DNA of 64,000 nt from Bradyrhizobium sp. Ghvi. Lineage in GTDB: Bacteria; Pseudomonadota; Alphaproteobacteria; Rhizobiales; Xanthobacteraceae. Made by a program: the position numbers and the translations under genes. Below, in pieces: positions 44,655 to 54,363 of the stretch. The notes below the pieces were generated by a model that did no database searches, had not been told where the DNA came from, and saw nothing but the letters and a program-made list of their open reading frames with translations. Each line of letters opens with the position of its first letter. The stretch's first letter is position 1. Where the stretch lies: assembly GCF_900115265.1 (NCBI RefSeq), contig NZ_FOVU01000010.1:1-64000 (forward strand). The letters are read 5' to 3'.

Positions 44655-45029
44655 TTAGTGGCCCGTGTCCAACCGCGCTTCACTGCCTAGCCCATCGTCG
44701 GCCGGCCAAATAAAGCGTTCCTCGTACGCAATGACTCCGCATATCGTAGAGGTGAAGTTGGGAAGATCGGCCAACAATGTCTTCCCTTCGGGGCTCGAAA
44801 AGGACGCGTCATGGGCCTCCTTGCTTTCAAACCAAAGCTCCGAAAAGCCGTCGTAGCCGGCATTAGGATAGACATCGCGATCAATGAAGTTGATGGCGTA
44901 TCGCTTGAGCCCCGGGATCTTCTTGCACAGCTGCGCATGAACAGTTCGCCAATGCTGGACGAAATGTTCTTTCGTCATGTCTTCGCGCTTTGTGAGAAAA
45001 CCTATACGTTTCGCGTATTGCGCCTTCAC
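44655..45029 (-). CDS. EthD-domain protein (124 aa)
   Basis: A ferredoxin-fold protein of the EthD family: KRIGFLTKREDMTKEHFVQH, W-R-T-VHA and KIPGLKRYAINFIDRD are characteristic, as is the dimer-forming FSELWFESKEAHDASF. EthD-type proteins are small helper or isomerase/lactonase-like enzymes in catabolic operons. Divergent from the second LysR gene. Confidence 0.8.
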   Translation of the reverse strand: MKAQYAKRIGFLTKREDMTKEHFVQHWRTVHAQLCKKIPGLKRYAINFIDRDVYPNAGYDGFSELWFESKEAHDASFSSPEGKTLLADLPNFTSTICGVIAYEERFIWPADDGLGSEARLDTGH

Positions 45030-45231
45030 GTCGTTAACCTCCCGATGCTGATTTTTGCGCCAACCATAGGCGCCTTGTCCGAAGCCGGTACGGTAGTTGG
45101 CAACTGACCGTTATTGGAATTTCTTCTAGGTTGGAATTGAAGCTAGGCCATTTTCCGGGCCAACCAGAAGCGGTATGTTCCGAATGAAGCGTTCGTCAGA
45201 GCCGAACGCGAGCACAAACTTACGAGGAAAG

Positions 45232-46134
45232 ATGCGTTACGATCTGGTCGATCTGAGAGTGTTTCTCGCGGTTCTAGACGAAGGAAACCTATCGCGAGGC
45301 GCACAGCGGTGTAACCTGGCGCCATCCTCCGTCAGCCAACGCATCAGGCAGCTCGAAGACACGCTCGGTACTCCCCTTCTTGAACGAAATCGCGAGGGTG
45401 TCAGCCCCACGCCTGCCGGTACAGTTCTGGCCAACTATGCTCGCAAATCGTTTGATCTGCTTGAGCAGATGCACGCCGATATGCTGCCATTCTCGGCGGG
45501 GATGCCCGGGAGGATCACACTATTTGCGAATACCAACGCAGTTAATTCGTTTCTTCCAGATGATCTTGCAACCTTCTTCAAGCATCATCCATCCGTCCGT
45601 ATCGCACTCGAAGAGAAGAACAGTCACGACATATTGGCCGCCGTCGCGGACCGGCGCGCCGATGTCGGGATCGTTGCGCTTCAGGCCAACCATAAAGAAT
45701 TGGCCTTCTTTCCGTATCGTGATGACGAACTGGTGGTTCTGGTGCCGCTGAGCAGCCCGATCGACAAAAATCGGCCCGTTCGTTTCGAGGAATGTCTTCG
45801 CGAGCCATTCATTAACCTGCAGCGAGGTGCAGCGATCAACACCTTCTTATTGAGCCATGCGGCAGCTCTCGGCGCGACGCTCGATATCCGAGTGCAGGTT
45901 CCCGGTTACCGGGCCGTTGCTCATCTTGTCGCGTCAGGGGCTGGCATTAGCGTTGTGCCTCGCTCGGCCGTTGAGAAAGACGAGAAGCGACTTGTGATGT
46001 TGCCTCTGGCTGAGCCTTGGGCAGAGCGAAACTTGCGGATTTGTGTCCGGCAGGACGCCCCGGCCAACCATCACCGCGACGAGCTCGTGAGGATCCTCGT
46101 CGAGTGCGCGGCCGCAACGACGACTGCAGCATAG
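45232..46134 (+). CDS. LysR-family transcriptional regulator (300 aa)
   Basis: HTH region DLVDLRVFLAVLDEGNLSRG and SSVSQRIRQLEDTLGTPLLE, then an effector domain beginning GRITLFANTNAVNSFLPDDL. The start at 45232 (MRYDLVDL) matches the family; an ATG-containing upstream extension of 19 codons is possible. Transcribed away from the EthD/LysR pair, so its operator likely lies in the 200-base gap. Function by context: control of EthD or of the downstream catabolic genes. Confidence 0.85.
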   Translation: MRYDLVDLRVFLAVLDEGNLSRGAQRCNLAPSSVSQRIRQLEDTLGTPLLERNREGVSPTPAGTVLANYARKSFDLLEQMHADMLPFSAGMPGRITLFANTNAVNSFLPDDLATFFKHHPSVRIALEEKNSHDILAAVADRRADVGIVALQANHKELAFFPYRDDELVVLVPLSSPIDKNRPVRFEECLREPFINLQRGAAINTFLLSHAAALGATLDIRVQVPGYRAVAHLVASGAGISVVPRSAVEKDEKRLVMLPLAEPWAERNLRICVRQDAPANHHRDELVRILVECAAATTTAA

Positions 46135-46396
46135 TCGGAATGCGTTGTTCCTGTTCGTTGACCAAGTCACGGCAGCCGCCCTGGTAAGGGGTCCGGTTGA
46201 GCGAATCGAGTCTCGTCACGAGCTTGGCGCGAAGAATTCGGTTCGGCACCGATCGGCTGAGCGACCGCTTAGGGTAGGCACATCGGATTCCTAGCTGAGG
46301 CTGCCCACCCCCGCAAAGGGGATGGGCTTGCTCCCATCGTGTCCGTCCCACGGACTAGCGCAACAATCGCGGCAGTCCGCCGATGCGGACTCGATG

Positions 46397-47293
46397 TCAA
46401 AGCCGATAGACCCGCAGCGCGTTATCGTGAAAGAGCTTCTTCTTGTCGGTATCGGATAAGTCCTTCACGATTTCGAAGAAAGCCTCATAGATTCGGTCGA
46501 AGCTGGCGTAGATCTTGTCGACTGGGAAATTGCTTGCGAACATGCACCGATCGACCCCAAAGTAGTCGATCGTCTTGAGGACGAACGGCCGAATGCTTGC
46601 AACCGTCCAGTCCGGGTCGACCATTCCGAGGCCTGAGATCTTGGCATGGACGCTTGGAACAGACGCCAGAGTCCGCATGCCGTCTTGCCATGTCTGAATG
46701 CCTTCCGCATCCCGCTGAAGAGGCATTCCGGTATGGTTCAGGATGATCGTCGTGTCCTCGTGGTCACGGGCAACGCGGGCTGCGTCCATCATCTGGTGAG
46801 GGTAGAGCTGAAGATCGAACGAGAAGTCATACTTCTTCAGCAGACCAAAACCCTTCAACCACTTCGGGTCTCGCAGCAGGTCCGAACGTTCGATGAAGGA
46901 ATAGCGAGGATCCTGATGCCAGTTGAGGATCTGGCGAATTCCACGGACCGCCTTGCTTTCCGCGTGGCTTGCAAGAACGATATCGACATTGTCGGCCTCT
47001 AGATCGGCGTGCGCAACGATGGCCGTCGGGAAACCTGTCTTGTTCTTCATATCCTGAAGCCAACGTGTCTCGGCGAGAATGTCCGCCGAGAGCGCGTCGA
47101 GATGAACGTCCTTCACGATATTCCATCGCTTGGAATCCTCGCGATAGTCCGCGAGTGAGTAGGATTTCATGATGGACCGAAGGCTACCTGCGATCGGAGC
47201 CATCGGTTCGCCGGTTTGGCAAAGCCAGGGATAGGAATAGTTTTCGAGATCCCAAAGGTGATGATGGGGGTCGATAATGGCGCTGACGGACAT
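46397..47293 (-). CDS. Amidohydrolase-2 family TIM-barrel hydrolase (298 aa)
   Basis: The HxH metal motif is at the very start (IIDPHHHLWDLENYSYPWL), with further ligands in ILNHTGMP and an Asp near FASNFPVDK at the end of the barrel. This class contains fucono-, rhamnono- and 2-pyrone-dicarboxylate lactonases. On the same strand as the SDR gene upstream (36 bases), so a dehydrogenase-plus-lactonase pair for sugar oxidation is a reasonable reading. Length is typical. Confidence 0.85.
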   Translation of the reverse strand: MSVSAIIDPHHHLWDLENYSYPWLCQTGEPMAPIAGSLRSIMKSYSLADYREDSKRWNIVKDVHLDALSADILAETRWLQDMKNKTGFPTAIVAHADLEADNVDIVLASHAESKAVRGIRQILNWHQDPRYSFIERSDLLRDPKWLKGFGLLKKYDFSFDLQLYPHQMMDAARVARDHEDTTIILNHTGMPLQRDAEGIQTWQDGMRTLASVPSVHAKISGLGMVDPDWTVASIRPFVLKTIDYFGVDRCMFASNFPVDKIYASFDRIYEAFFEIVKDLSDTDKKKLFHDNALRVYRL

Positions 47294-47328
47294 GGCGTCT
47301 CTCCAATCGGAACGGTTCTAACTATGGA

Positions 47329-48075
47329 TCAGCCCGCAACGTATCCGCCATCGACCATGAGAATATGGCCGGTGATAAAGGCGGCGTCGTCACTTGCCAG
47401 GAAAACCAAGGCTTTGGCGACTTCGTCAGGTTCGGCCCAACGCTTCATCGGATGCGCGGCTTTCACGGCATCCGCGCCAGCGTTCGGGTCGGGAAGGCCA
47501 TTCAGATATCGCGTGAGGAACGGCGTATTGATGGCGCCCGGACCGACGGCGTTGATGCGGACACCCGACCCGGCATACTCAACGGCTAGTTGCCGGACGA
47601 GCTGCAGAACGGCACCTTTCGAAGCGCAGTAAGCGGCCTGAGAGGGTAGTCCGACGACGCTGGAGATGGAGCCGGTCGCCGTAATCGATCCCTTCTTGGC
47701 GGCGATCATGTTTGGAAGAGCGCGCTTTGCGGTCAGGAAAAAGGATTTCGCATTCCCCGCGAGGACAGCATCCCAGTCTTGCTCGCTGGTTTCGTGCAGC
47801 GCCTTGGCAATCATGTAGCCCGCATTGCTGATGAGGGCTTGAACAGCGCCAAACTTTTCCTCGCCAGCGCTGAAGATCTTCTCGACATCGACGCTCTTCG
47901 AGACGTCGCCGGTGACCGTCGTGATGCGGGCGCCGGAGAATTCCCTATTCAGGTCATGGACCTGATCGGCAATGTCCGTCGCGATGATCTTGGCATCGTT
48001 CTCGGCGAGTTGACGGACGACTTCGATGCCGACGCCCCCGGCAGCTCCCGTCACGAGTACGACGCAATCCTTCAT
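47329..48075 (-). CDS. Short-chain dehydrogenase/reductase (248 aa)
   Basis: Rossmann cofactor motif VTGAAGGVGIEVV, active-site Ser in GSISSVVGLPSQ, and YxxxK in YCASKGAVLQL, ending ITGHILMVDGGYVAG. The acidic residue in ATDIADQ suggests NAD preference. Start at 48075 (MKDCVVLVTG) is favoured, with AAAGGGA upstream, over one 7 codons earlier. Likely oxidises the transported sugar or its product to a lactone for the adjacent hydrolase. Confidence 0.88.
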   Translation of the reverse strand: MKDCVVLVTGAAGGVGIEVVRQLAENDAKIIATDIADQVHDLNREFSGARITTVTGDVSKSVDVEKIFSAGEEKFGAVQALISNAGYMIAKALHETSEQDWDAVLAGNAKSFFLTAKRALPNMIAAKKGSITATGSISSVVGLPSQAAYCASKGAVLQLVRQLAVEYAGSGVRINAVGPGAINTPFLTRYLNGLPDPNAGADAVKAAHPMKRWAEPDEVAKALVFLASDDAAFITGHILMVDGGYVAG

Positions 48076-48426
48076 ACCATTCCCTTTTGCCTGCATGAGC
48101 TAGTCCTCCCAAGGTTAGTGTGAGGATGCGACGTAATCCCAGGTGGCGTGCAGGCAGCTAGGCTGCATTCATTCTGATGGCAATTGGTGCTGGCTATGGC
48201 CGCCTGCCAGCGGTCGGTGCCAGCGATATCAAATTCTAATCGATGCCAGAGCGTAGGGATAATTGCCGATCGGGGGATCCAATCGCCATGCTCCAGACCT
48301 GCCGGCTTTGAGATAGGCAGCTGGCGTCATTGCCGTGAGGTATGGCGCTGCCGCTGCCAGAACAGAGCGCTCGGACGGGCCGACGTTGGCTCGGAGAAAA
48401 ATATTCCTTTGCATAGGGAGGTGGGA
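48076..48426. other. Divergent promoter region of SDR and sugar-transport operons
   Basis: About 350 bases between diverging genes with no supportable coding frame. The frame running into the binding-protein gene from 48184 has no start signal and is rejected. The AGGGAGG ribosome site at 48415-48421 belongs to the binding protein. Regulator sites for the LysR proteins are expected here but none is obvious by eye. Confidence 0.35.
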
Positions 48427-49413
48427 ATGACTGTTAGCAAGCGCGACGTATTGAAGTTTTCGACACTACTCGGAGCGTCCGTTCTGGCATCACCGTTTAT
48501 TGGCAGGGCGATGGCCGCGGACAAGAAGTTCAAGCTCGGATATTCCCAGTTCTGGGGCACGAATACCTTTCTTCGCACACAGATCGCGGGCGCCAGGAAG
48601 GCGATGGGCGAATGGGAAAAGAAGGGCGTGTCGGTCGAGCTCTTGGTGACCAACGGCGGCGACACCGATACCACCAAGCAGGTCGGAGACCTTGAAGACC
48701 TCTACACGCAGAAGATCGACGGTCTGTTGATCTTCCCTGGTGACTCCGTTGTTCTCGCCGATCCCGTCAAGAATATCTACAACAAAAACAAGATTCCGGT
48801 TGTCGTCACCGATATCGGCCTAAACTCGGGGGACTGGGTGACTTACGTCGTGACGGCGAATGAATTGGGCGGTCGCATGGCGGCGGATCACATGTCCACG
48901 CTAGTGCCGAAGGGAGCCAAGGTCATCGTGTTCGACCATGGCCCGGCCGTGCAGTGCATCATCGACCGCAATCGCGGCTTCGAGCAGCGCTCCAAGGAGC
49001 TCGGCTTGAGCGTCCTTCCCCGCAAGGTGATGAAGCTCTCCCTCGAGGACGGCCGACGCACTATGGAGGACACGTTGACCGAGATCCCGGACATCGCCGG
49101 CGTCTTCTTCCAGAACCACGCCCCGACGATCGGTGCTGAGGCGACGCTCGAGGCGGCGAAGCGCTTGGACGTGAAGCTTGTCAACTTCGATACCGATCCC
49201 ACGGCCTACCGCCTCGTCAAGGAAGGCAAGATCGCGGGCACGATCGTCCAGAACCCCTTCGAGATGGGCTACGTCGGCATGAACTCGATGCTGTCGTTCC
49301 TGACCGGCGGGAAAACGGAGAAGCTGGTCGAGTTGCCGCCCAGACTGATGACCAAGGCCAACGCTGCCGACTTCGTCAATGAACCGCAGGTCCTCGACGC
49401 AAAGGTCAATTGA
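48427..49413 (+). CDS. Ribose-type ABC transporter substrate-binding protein (328 aa)
   Basis: A Tat-like signal (SKRDVLKFSTLLGASVLASP, cleavage near AMAAD) precedes a periplasmic-binding-protein-I fold: KLGYSQFWGTNTFLRTQIAG, VTNGGDTDTTKQVGDLEDLY, IPVVVTDIGLNSG and KVIVFDHGPAVQCIIDRNRG. It is the intact relative of the pseudogene at 42454. First gene of a binding-protein, ATPase, permease operon. Ligand probably a sugar or polyol; not determinable from sequence. Confidence 0.88.
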   Translation: MTVSKRDVLKFSTLLGASVLASPFIGRAMAADKKFKLGYSQFWGTNTFLRTQIAGARKAMGEWEKKGVSVELLVTNGGDTDTTKQVGDLEDLYTQKIDGLLIFPGDSVVLADPVKNIYNKNKIPVVVTDIGLNSGDWVTYVVTANELGGRMAADHMSTLVPKGAKVIVFDHGPAVQCIIDRNRGFEQRSKELGLSVLPRKVMKLSLEDGRRTMEDTLTEIPDIAGVFFQNHAPTIGAEATLEAAKRLDVKLVNFDTDPTAYRLVKEGKIAGTIVQNPFEMGYVGMNSMLSFLTGGKTEKLVELPPRLMTKANAADFVNEPQVLDAKVN

Positions 49414-49429
49414 GGCACGAACAGATCGT

Positions 49430-49458
49430 GGAGTGTCCGGCGCAACGCCGGACACTCC
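49430..49458 (+). terminator. Perfect 13-bp hairpin between binding-protein and ATPase genes
   Basis: GGAGTGTCCGGCG at 49430-49442 and CGCCGGACACTCC at 49446-49458 pair completely around a CAA loop. It lies in the 59-base gap, without a T-tract. Such intercistronic stems in importer operons usually stabilise or partly terminate so that binding protein is made in excess over the membrane parts. Confidence 0.7.
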
Positions 49459-49472
49459 GGACGGGGGAAACA

Positions 49473-50993
49473 ATGGGTGAACCGGCACTCGTCTGCAAAG
49501 ACGTAAAAAAAACGTTCGGCAGTATCAAGGCTCTTCGAAGCGCGAGCTTCACGCTGGAAAAGGGCCAAGTGGTCGGACTGGTCGGCGAGAACGGAGCCGG
49601 CAAGAGCACTCTTCTCAAGATTCTGGCCGGCGTGTACCAGGCAGATTCTGCCGAGAGCATCAAGTTGCTCGGGAAAGACTACAGCCCACATAATGCGATC
49701 GACGCCCTCCAGCGCGGCATTGTGACCATCCATCAGGACATCAATCTTGTGGAAGGAATGACCGTAGCGGAAAATATCTTCCTGAACAATGAGCCGACGG
49801 GCCGACTCGGCGTTCTTACGGCTGGCAGCCTTAACGCCAAAGCGCAGGAGCTCCTCGACCACTATGGAATCGAGGTCGATGCAAGTCAGCAGGTCAGCCG
49901 GCTACCGAACGACCTGAAGAAGATGGTGCAGATCATCAAGGCGATGACCTGGAAGCCAACCATCTTGCTGATGGATGAGCCGACGTCCTCGCTGACCGCA
50001 ACCGAGGTCGACGTCGTTCTCAGGCTAATTGCCGAGTTGTCTCGCAGAGGCGTCGCGATCGTCTTCGTTTCTCATTACCTGTCCGAGGTATTTCGGATCT
50101 GCGACACGATTACGATACTTCGCGACGGCCAGACCATCGCCAATCTGCAGAAGGAGTCGACCTCCATTACGGAGGTTGTGCAGCATATGCTCGGACGTAA
50201 GCTGGTCGAAGTCGACGCAAGGAGTAAGCGAGGTGCGGTCGCAAGCAATGACGTGCTTCTTTCGGTCCGCGAGCTGAGCGTATCGGGGATGCTTCACGAT
50301 GTTTCATTCGATCTTCATCGTGGGGAAATCCTGGGGTTTACCGGCTTGACGGGCTCCGGCCTCACCGAGCTCGCAAAGACCTTGTTCGGCGTCGAGGGAT
50401 ATCAGCCGTCCAAGGGAACGATCGCGATCCGCGGTGACGTAAAGAGCCGTTGGAATCCCGGCAAGGCCATCCAGGAAGGGGTGGCCCTGTTGACCGGTGA
50501 CCGGCTGCGCGAGGGGATTCTGCCCGATTTCACCATCGCGGAGAATGTCGGGCTTCCCATCATCGGTAAGTTGCGCAATGCACTGGGGTTGCTGTCGAGG
50601 AGCAAGATCGACGCAATGGGAACACGGTGCGTCCGTGAGCTCAACGTCAAGGCGCCGAGCGCGCACGTTCCAATCAGGACGCTAAGTGGCGGAAACCAGC
50701 AGAAGGTGCTGATTGCGAAGTGGCTGGAGACGCGCCCACAAATTTTCATTCTTGATGATCCGACCGTCGGTATCGACGTCGGCTCCAAGGACGAGATCAG
50801 AAAGATCATCGAACGCATTGCCTCCGAAGGGGTCGGCGTCATCATAATCAGCACCGAGATGCCGGACATCGAGAAGCTGTGTGATCGGGCCATCGTGATG
50901 TTCCGCGGCTCCATCGTTGGAGAGTTTGCCGGCGCGCAGCTGGAGCATAATCGAATTCTCGAAACTTCGGTCAGTGGGAGGAAAGCGGCATGA
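49473..50993 (+). CDS. Ribose-type ABC transporter ATPase, double cassette (506 aa)
   Basis: Two fused nucleotide-binding domains. First: Walker A GENGAGKST, signature region SRLPNDLKKMVQIIKAMTWK (degenerate LSGGQ), Walker B ILLMDEPTSSL. Second: atypical Walker A (GFTGLTGSGLTELAKTLF), signature LSGGNQQKVLIAKWL, Walker B FILDDPTVGIDVG. This asymmetry is normal for RbsA/XylG-type proteins. The ATG at 49473 follows GGGGGAA. Overlaps the permease start by ATGA. Confidence 0.9.
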   Translation: MGEPALVCKDVKKTFGSIKALRSASFTLEKGQVVGLVGENGAGKSTLLKILAGVYQADSAESIKLLGKDYSPHNAIDALQRGIVTIHQDINLVEGMTVAENIFLNNEPTGRLGVLTAGSLNAKAQELLDHYGIEVDASQQVSRLPNDLKKMVQIIKAMTWKPTILLMDEPTSSLTATEVDVVLRLIAELSRRGVAIVFVSHYLSEVFRICDTITILRDGQTIANLQKESTSITEVVQHMLGRKLVEVDARSKRGAVASNDVLLSVRELSVSGMLHDVSFDLHRGEILGFTGLTGSGLTELAKTLFGVEGYQPSKGTIAIRGDVKSRWNPGKAIQEGVALLTGDRLREGILPDFTIAENVGLPIIGKLRNALGLLSRSKIDAMGTRCVRELNVKAPSAHVPIRTLSGGNQQKVLIAKWLETRPQIFILDDPTVGIDVGSKDEIRKIIERIASEGVGVIIISTEMPDIEKLCDRAIVMFRGSIVGEFAGAQLEHNRILETSVSGRKAA

Positions 50994-51970
50994 GCACGTA
51001 CACGCTAGAAGCTGGGCGCTCGAATTTGCAGGAGAGCATTCGACGCTCTTACGGTCTCATCCAGTCCGTGGCCGTCCTGCTCGTTCTGGTCGTGGTGATG
51101 TCGATCGTTTCACCGCGATTCGCGTCAGTGATAAACATTCAGAACCTGATGGCTCAGATGTCGGCAGCGCTAATCGTGGCTGCAGGCATGACCATTGTGA
51201 TGATAAACGGCGAGTTCGACATCAGCGTGGGCGCCGTCCTGGCGCTGACGGCATCCATTGCCGGCAAGCTGATGCCTGAGATCGGAATTACCGCAACCTT
51301 TGCGCTCGCGCTCGTGGTGGGTCCGCTATTCGGCCGTTTCGCCGGCGTTGTTGTGACAAGGTTTGGCATCCCGTCGTTCATAACCACGCTCGGAACGATG
51401 ATGATCGCCCGAAGCCTGGCGTTCGTGACAACCCAAGGACAGGTGGTATCCAATGTGCCTGAGGCATTCAGAATCCTCGGCCTTGGGCGACCCCTTGGCA
51501 TTCCGATGCCCTTCATCATCGCAATCCTGACGATCCTGGCGGGTTACGTCCTTCTCAACCACACGGCTTTCGGAAAGAAGGTGTACGCCATCGGTGCGAA
51601 TCGAAATGTGGCTGCGCTGTCCGGCATCAATGTGGATCGCATCAAGATCATTTGTCTGATGATTTGTGGTCTTTGCGCCTCCTTCGCCGGGATGGTCCTG
51701 CTGGCGCGTATCGGATCGATCCAGGCTGACACGGCCCGCGGATTGGAATTCGAAGTGATTGCCGGCGTCGTTATCGGAGGTGTCAGCCTCAGTGGTGGGC
51801 AGGGCAATATCCTGCGAGTGATCATCGGCGTCGTGGTCATCGCGCTGATCAGGAACTTCCTCAATCTCGCTCGCATCGACATCTTTTGGCAGGACTTCGC
51901 GACTGGCTCGATCATTCTTGCCGCGGTCCTGTTGGACGCCCTCCAAAAGCGTATTGCGGGATCGCGTTGA
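50990..51970 (+). CDS. Ribose-type ABC transporter permease (326 aa)
   Basis: An eight-to-ten-helix permease of the RbsC/XylH family, with INIQNLMAQMSAALIVAAGM, INGEFDISVGAVLALTASIA, TRFGIPSFITTLGTMMIARS and GVSLSGGQGNILRVIIGVVV. Its ATG at 50990 overlaps the ATPase stop. Completes the importer. Confidence 0.92.
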   Translation: MSTYTLEAGRSNLQESIRRSYGLIQSVAVLLVLVVVMSIVSPRFASVINIQNLMAQMSAALIVAAGMTIVMINGEFDISVGAVLALTASIAGKLMPEIGITATFALALVVGPLFGRFAGVVVTRFGIPSFITTLGTMMIARSLAFVTTQGQVVSNVPEAFRILGLGRPLGIPMPFIIAILTILAGYVLLNHTAFGKKVYAIGANRNVAALSGINVDRIKIICLMICGLCASFAGMVLLARIGSIQADTARGLEFEVIAGVVIGGVSLSGGQGNILRVIIGVVVIALIRNFLNLARIDIFWQDFATGSIILAAVLLDALQKRIAGSR

Positions 51971-52118
51971 GTCACCCATGGGGAGAGCCTTGCGCAGAAA
52001 TCGGGGCGAGTACGCGCAGGGCCCGATGAAAAGCACTAGCGTGCACACACCGCTATCAGGACAGCCGTTTGAAAAAGCCATCGACGCGTAAGTGTTGATT
52101 TGGAACGAGGAGGATGCC

Positions 52119-53753
52119 GTGAATACAGGCACGAAGGACATCGTGGACGCCGTTATCGTCGGCTCTGGGCCGAGTGGAGCGATCGCGGCTCGCCGGCTCG
52201 CAGAGGCTGGATTATCTGTCGTTTGCCTCGAGCAGGGCGAGTACCCGAACTACACGTCAATCAATTTCGACGAGCCGACATTCGAGCTCAAAAGAGACCA
52301 GGTGTTCAGCTGGTACCCAAACAGGCGTATGAATGCGGCCGACTATCCGATCAATGACGAGGAGTCGGACGTTGCGCCGTTCATGTGGAATGGCGTTGGA
52401 GGAAGCTCGGTGATCTACGCCGCGGCGTGGCATCGCTTTCAGCCGAGCAATTTTCGCGTCAAGACCTTGGATGGGGTCGGTGCGGACTGGCCGCTGACCT
52501 ATGATGACCTGGCTCCGTACTACGCGCGGGCAGAGGAGCAAATGTCCGTGTCGGGAGTGGGTGGAGACCCATCCTATCCGCCGTTCGATCCACCGCTCCC
52601 GCCCATGCCGATGGGCGTGATCGACAAGAAATTATTCGCAGCTCACAAGCGTCTGGGGTGGCATATTTGGCCTGGCACCAACGCCATTGCCACGGTGAAG
52701 CACAACGGCATGAACCCGTGCGTGCGGCGGGGCGCATGCATGGCTCCGGCCTGTTTCGACGGAGCGAAGGGGTCCGTCGACCGGACGCATTGGCCCACCA
52801 ACATCAAGCTCGGTGTGAAGCTTGTGCAGCGGGCGCGCGTGTCACGGGTCGAAACTGACGCAGCGGGTCTCGCGACCGGCGTCACCTACATTGATCGTGA
52901 GACCGGCAAGACCCATTTCCAGGCGGGGCGGATCGTCATTGTCAGTGCCAACGGTATCGGCAGCCCGCGGATCCTTTTGAACTCGCATAGCGCGAAGTTC
53001 CCCAAGGGGCTCGCCAACAGCTCCGACATGGTCGGACGCCACTTGATGATGCATCCCCATGGCATGGTGATGGGTCTGTTTGATGATCACTTCGACAGTT
53101 GGCAGGGTCCGACCGGACAGAGAGCCTATTCGCAGCAATTCACAGAGACGCAACCCGGTGTCGGGTTCGTACGCGGCGCAAAGTGGCAGCTCATGGGTAC
53201 GGGCGGCCCGCTCGGGACGATCGGCGTCTGGCCGTGGGGTAAGCGCGCAGGCTGGGGCGCGGAATTCCACAAGACCGTTCACAAGCGGTTCGGTCGCTCC
53301 GCGATGTGGTCGATTATCGGCGAAGATCTGCCGAATCCCGAAAATAGGGTCGTGATCGATCCGATCTTGAAGGACGCGGACGGAATTCCGGCGCCCAAGG
53401 TCATCTACCGGTGTGACGACAATTCCCGAAAGTTGGTCAAGTGGCACGAGGAGCACGCCGCGATTTCGATGCGCGAGGCCGGGGCGTACGAGACCGTTAT
53501 CGCGCCAGACTCGCGTGAAACTGGCTGGCACATTCTCGGGTCGGTTCGCATGGGGGCGGACCCCGCTACATCGGTGGTCGATGGATTTGGACGTGCCCAC
53601 GATGTCCCGAATTTGTTTGTAATGGACGGCAGCGTGATGCCGACATCGGGGCCGGTAAACCCAACCGGAACCGTGGCCGCACTCGCCCTGCGCAATGCCG
53701 AAGCGATCGTGAACAGCCGTCGCGATCAGAAAGTCTCATCGAAAGTCGCCTGA
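52119..53753 (+). CDS. GMC-family FAD oxidoreductase, large subunit (544 aa)
   Basis: FAD-binding start DAVIVGSGPSGAIAARRLAE, then WNGVGGSSVIYAAAWHRFQP, and the C-terminal catalytic pair: His in ETGWHILGSVRMG and Asn in SGPVNPTGTVAALALRN. It resembles the flavoprotein subunits of gluconate/sugar dehydrogenases. AGGAGG 5 bases before the GTG at 52119 decides the start. No signal peptide, so the enzyme is probably cytoplasmic or co-exported. It is followed 12 bases later by its small-subunit gene. Confidence 0.88.
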   Translation: MNTGTKDIVDAVIVGSGPSGAIAARRLAEAGLSVVCLEQGEYPNYTSINFDEPTFELKRDQVFSWYPNRRMNAADYPINDEESDVAPFMWNGVGGSSVIYAAAWHRFQPSNFRVKTLDGVGADWPLTYDDLAPYYARAEEQMSVSGVGGDPSYPPFDPPLPPMPMGVIDKKLFAAHKRLGWHIWPGTNAIATVKHNGMNPCVRRGACMAPACFDGAKGSVDRTHWPTNIKLGVKLVQRARVSRVETDAAGLATGVTYIDRETGKTHFQAGRIVIVSANGIGSPRILLNSHSAKFPKGLANSSDMVGRHLMMHPHGMVMGLFDDHFDSWQGPTGQRAYSQQFTETQPGVGFVRGAKWQLMGTGGPLGTIGVWPWGKRAGWGAEFHKTVHKRFGRSAMWSIIGEDLPNPENRVVIDPILKDADGIPAPKVIYRCDDNSRKLVKWHEEHAAISMREAGAYETVIAPDSRETGWHILGSVRMGADPATSVVDGFGRAHDVPNLFVMDGSVMPTSGPVNPTGTVAALALRNAEAIVNSRRDQKVSSKVA

Positions 53754-53765
53754 GGAGCACCTTTT

Positions 53766-54179
53766 ATGTCCACTACATACGAAGAGATCCGCGCTCAGCT
53801 GGGGTGGCTATGCGATGCCATGATCCCGGGGGACAGTGAACTGGGTATGCCCTCCGCAAGGGCCGCTGGCGTTCTGGAGACGCTGCTCCCGCGCGCGCTG
53901 AAGGCGCGCCCGGATCTCGCACCACGGTTCTACGAGATCGTCTCCAGGCTGCCTGCTGAGACGCCTCGCGATCCGCTCGCGTTTGTCAATGCGATCCCGG
54001 TCGAGGAAATGGATGTCGTCGGCCGGTTCGTCGCGGGCGCGTATTTTTCGGGGGAAGAGGTATCCAAGAAACTCGGATTCACCGGCTTCCAGGCGCTTCC
54101 CATGAATCCCGACTACGACGAGATCATGGAAACGGTCGAGCCCATCGTTGCCCGCGGACCTTGTTACGTCAAGGTTTAG
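53766..54179 (+). CDS. Gluconate 2-dehydrogenase subunit 3-like small subunit (137 aa)
   Basis: MSTTYEEIRAQLGWLCDAMI begins a small all-helical protein matching the partner of GMC dehydrogenases. The usual Tat signal of this family is missing, consistent with the unsignalled flavoprotein. Contains LETLLPRALKARPDLAPRFY and a C-terminal end GPCYVKV. Needed for stability or electron transfer of the large subunit. Confidence 0.75.
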   Translation: MSTTYEEIRAQLGWLCDAMIPGDSELGMPSARAAGVLETLLPRALKARPDLAPRFYEIVSRLPAETPRDPLAFVNAIPVEEMDVVGRFVAGAYFSGEEVSKKLGFTGFQALPMNPDYDEIMETVEPIVARGPCYVKV

Positions 54180-54203
54180 GTCAAGTTGCTCCGGGCTTTG
54201 AAG

Positions 54204-54246
54204 GGCAGGCCGCCGTCCATGAGCGGCTGGCCTGCCAGTTGCTCCA
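54204..54246 (+). terminator. Hairpin between small subunit and etfB
   Basis: GGCAGGCC at 54204-54211 pairs with GGCCTGCC at 54239-54246, and GCCG/CGGC extend the stem past a single bulged T. No T-tract follows, so it may attenuate or stabilise rather than end transcription before etfBA. Confidence 0.5.
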
Positions 54247-54363
54247 ATCCGGGCCTGTCGCCGAAGTCCTGTCGCCAAGTGCATCGGGCGCTGACGATCG
54301 AAAAGCCGTTCCGGCACTACAACTCAGTTCAAAACTGTCAAAGAAGATCGGAGAATTCGACTG

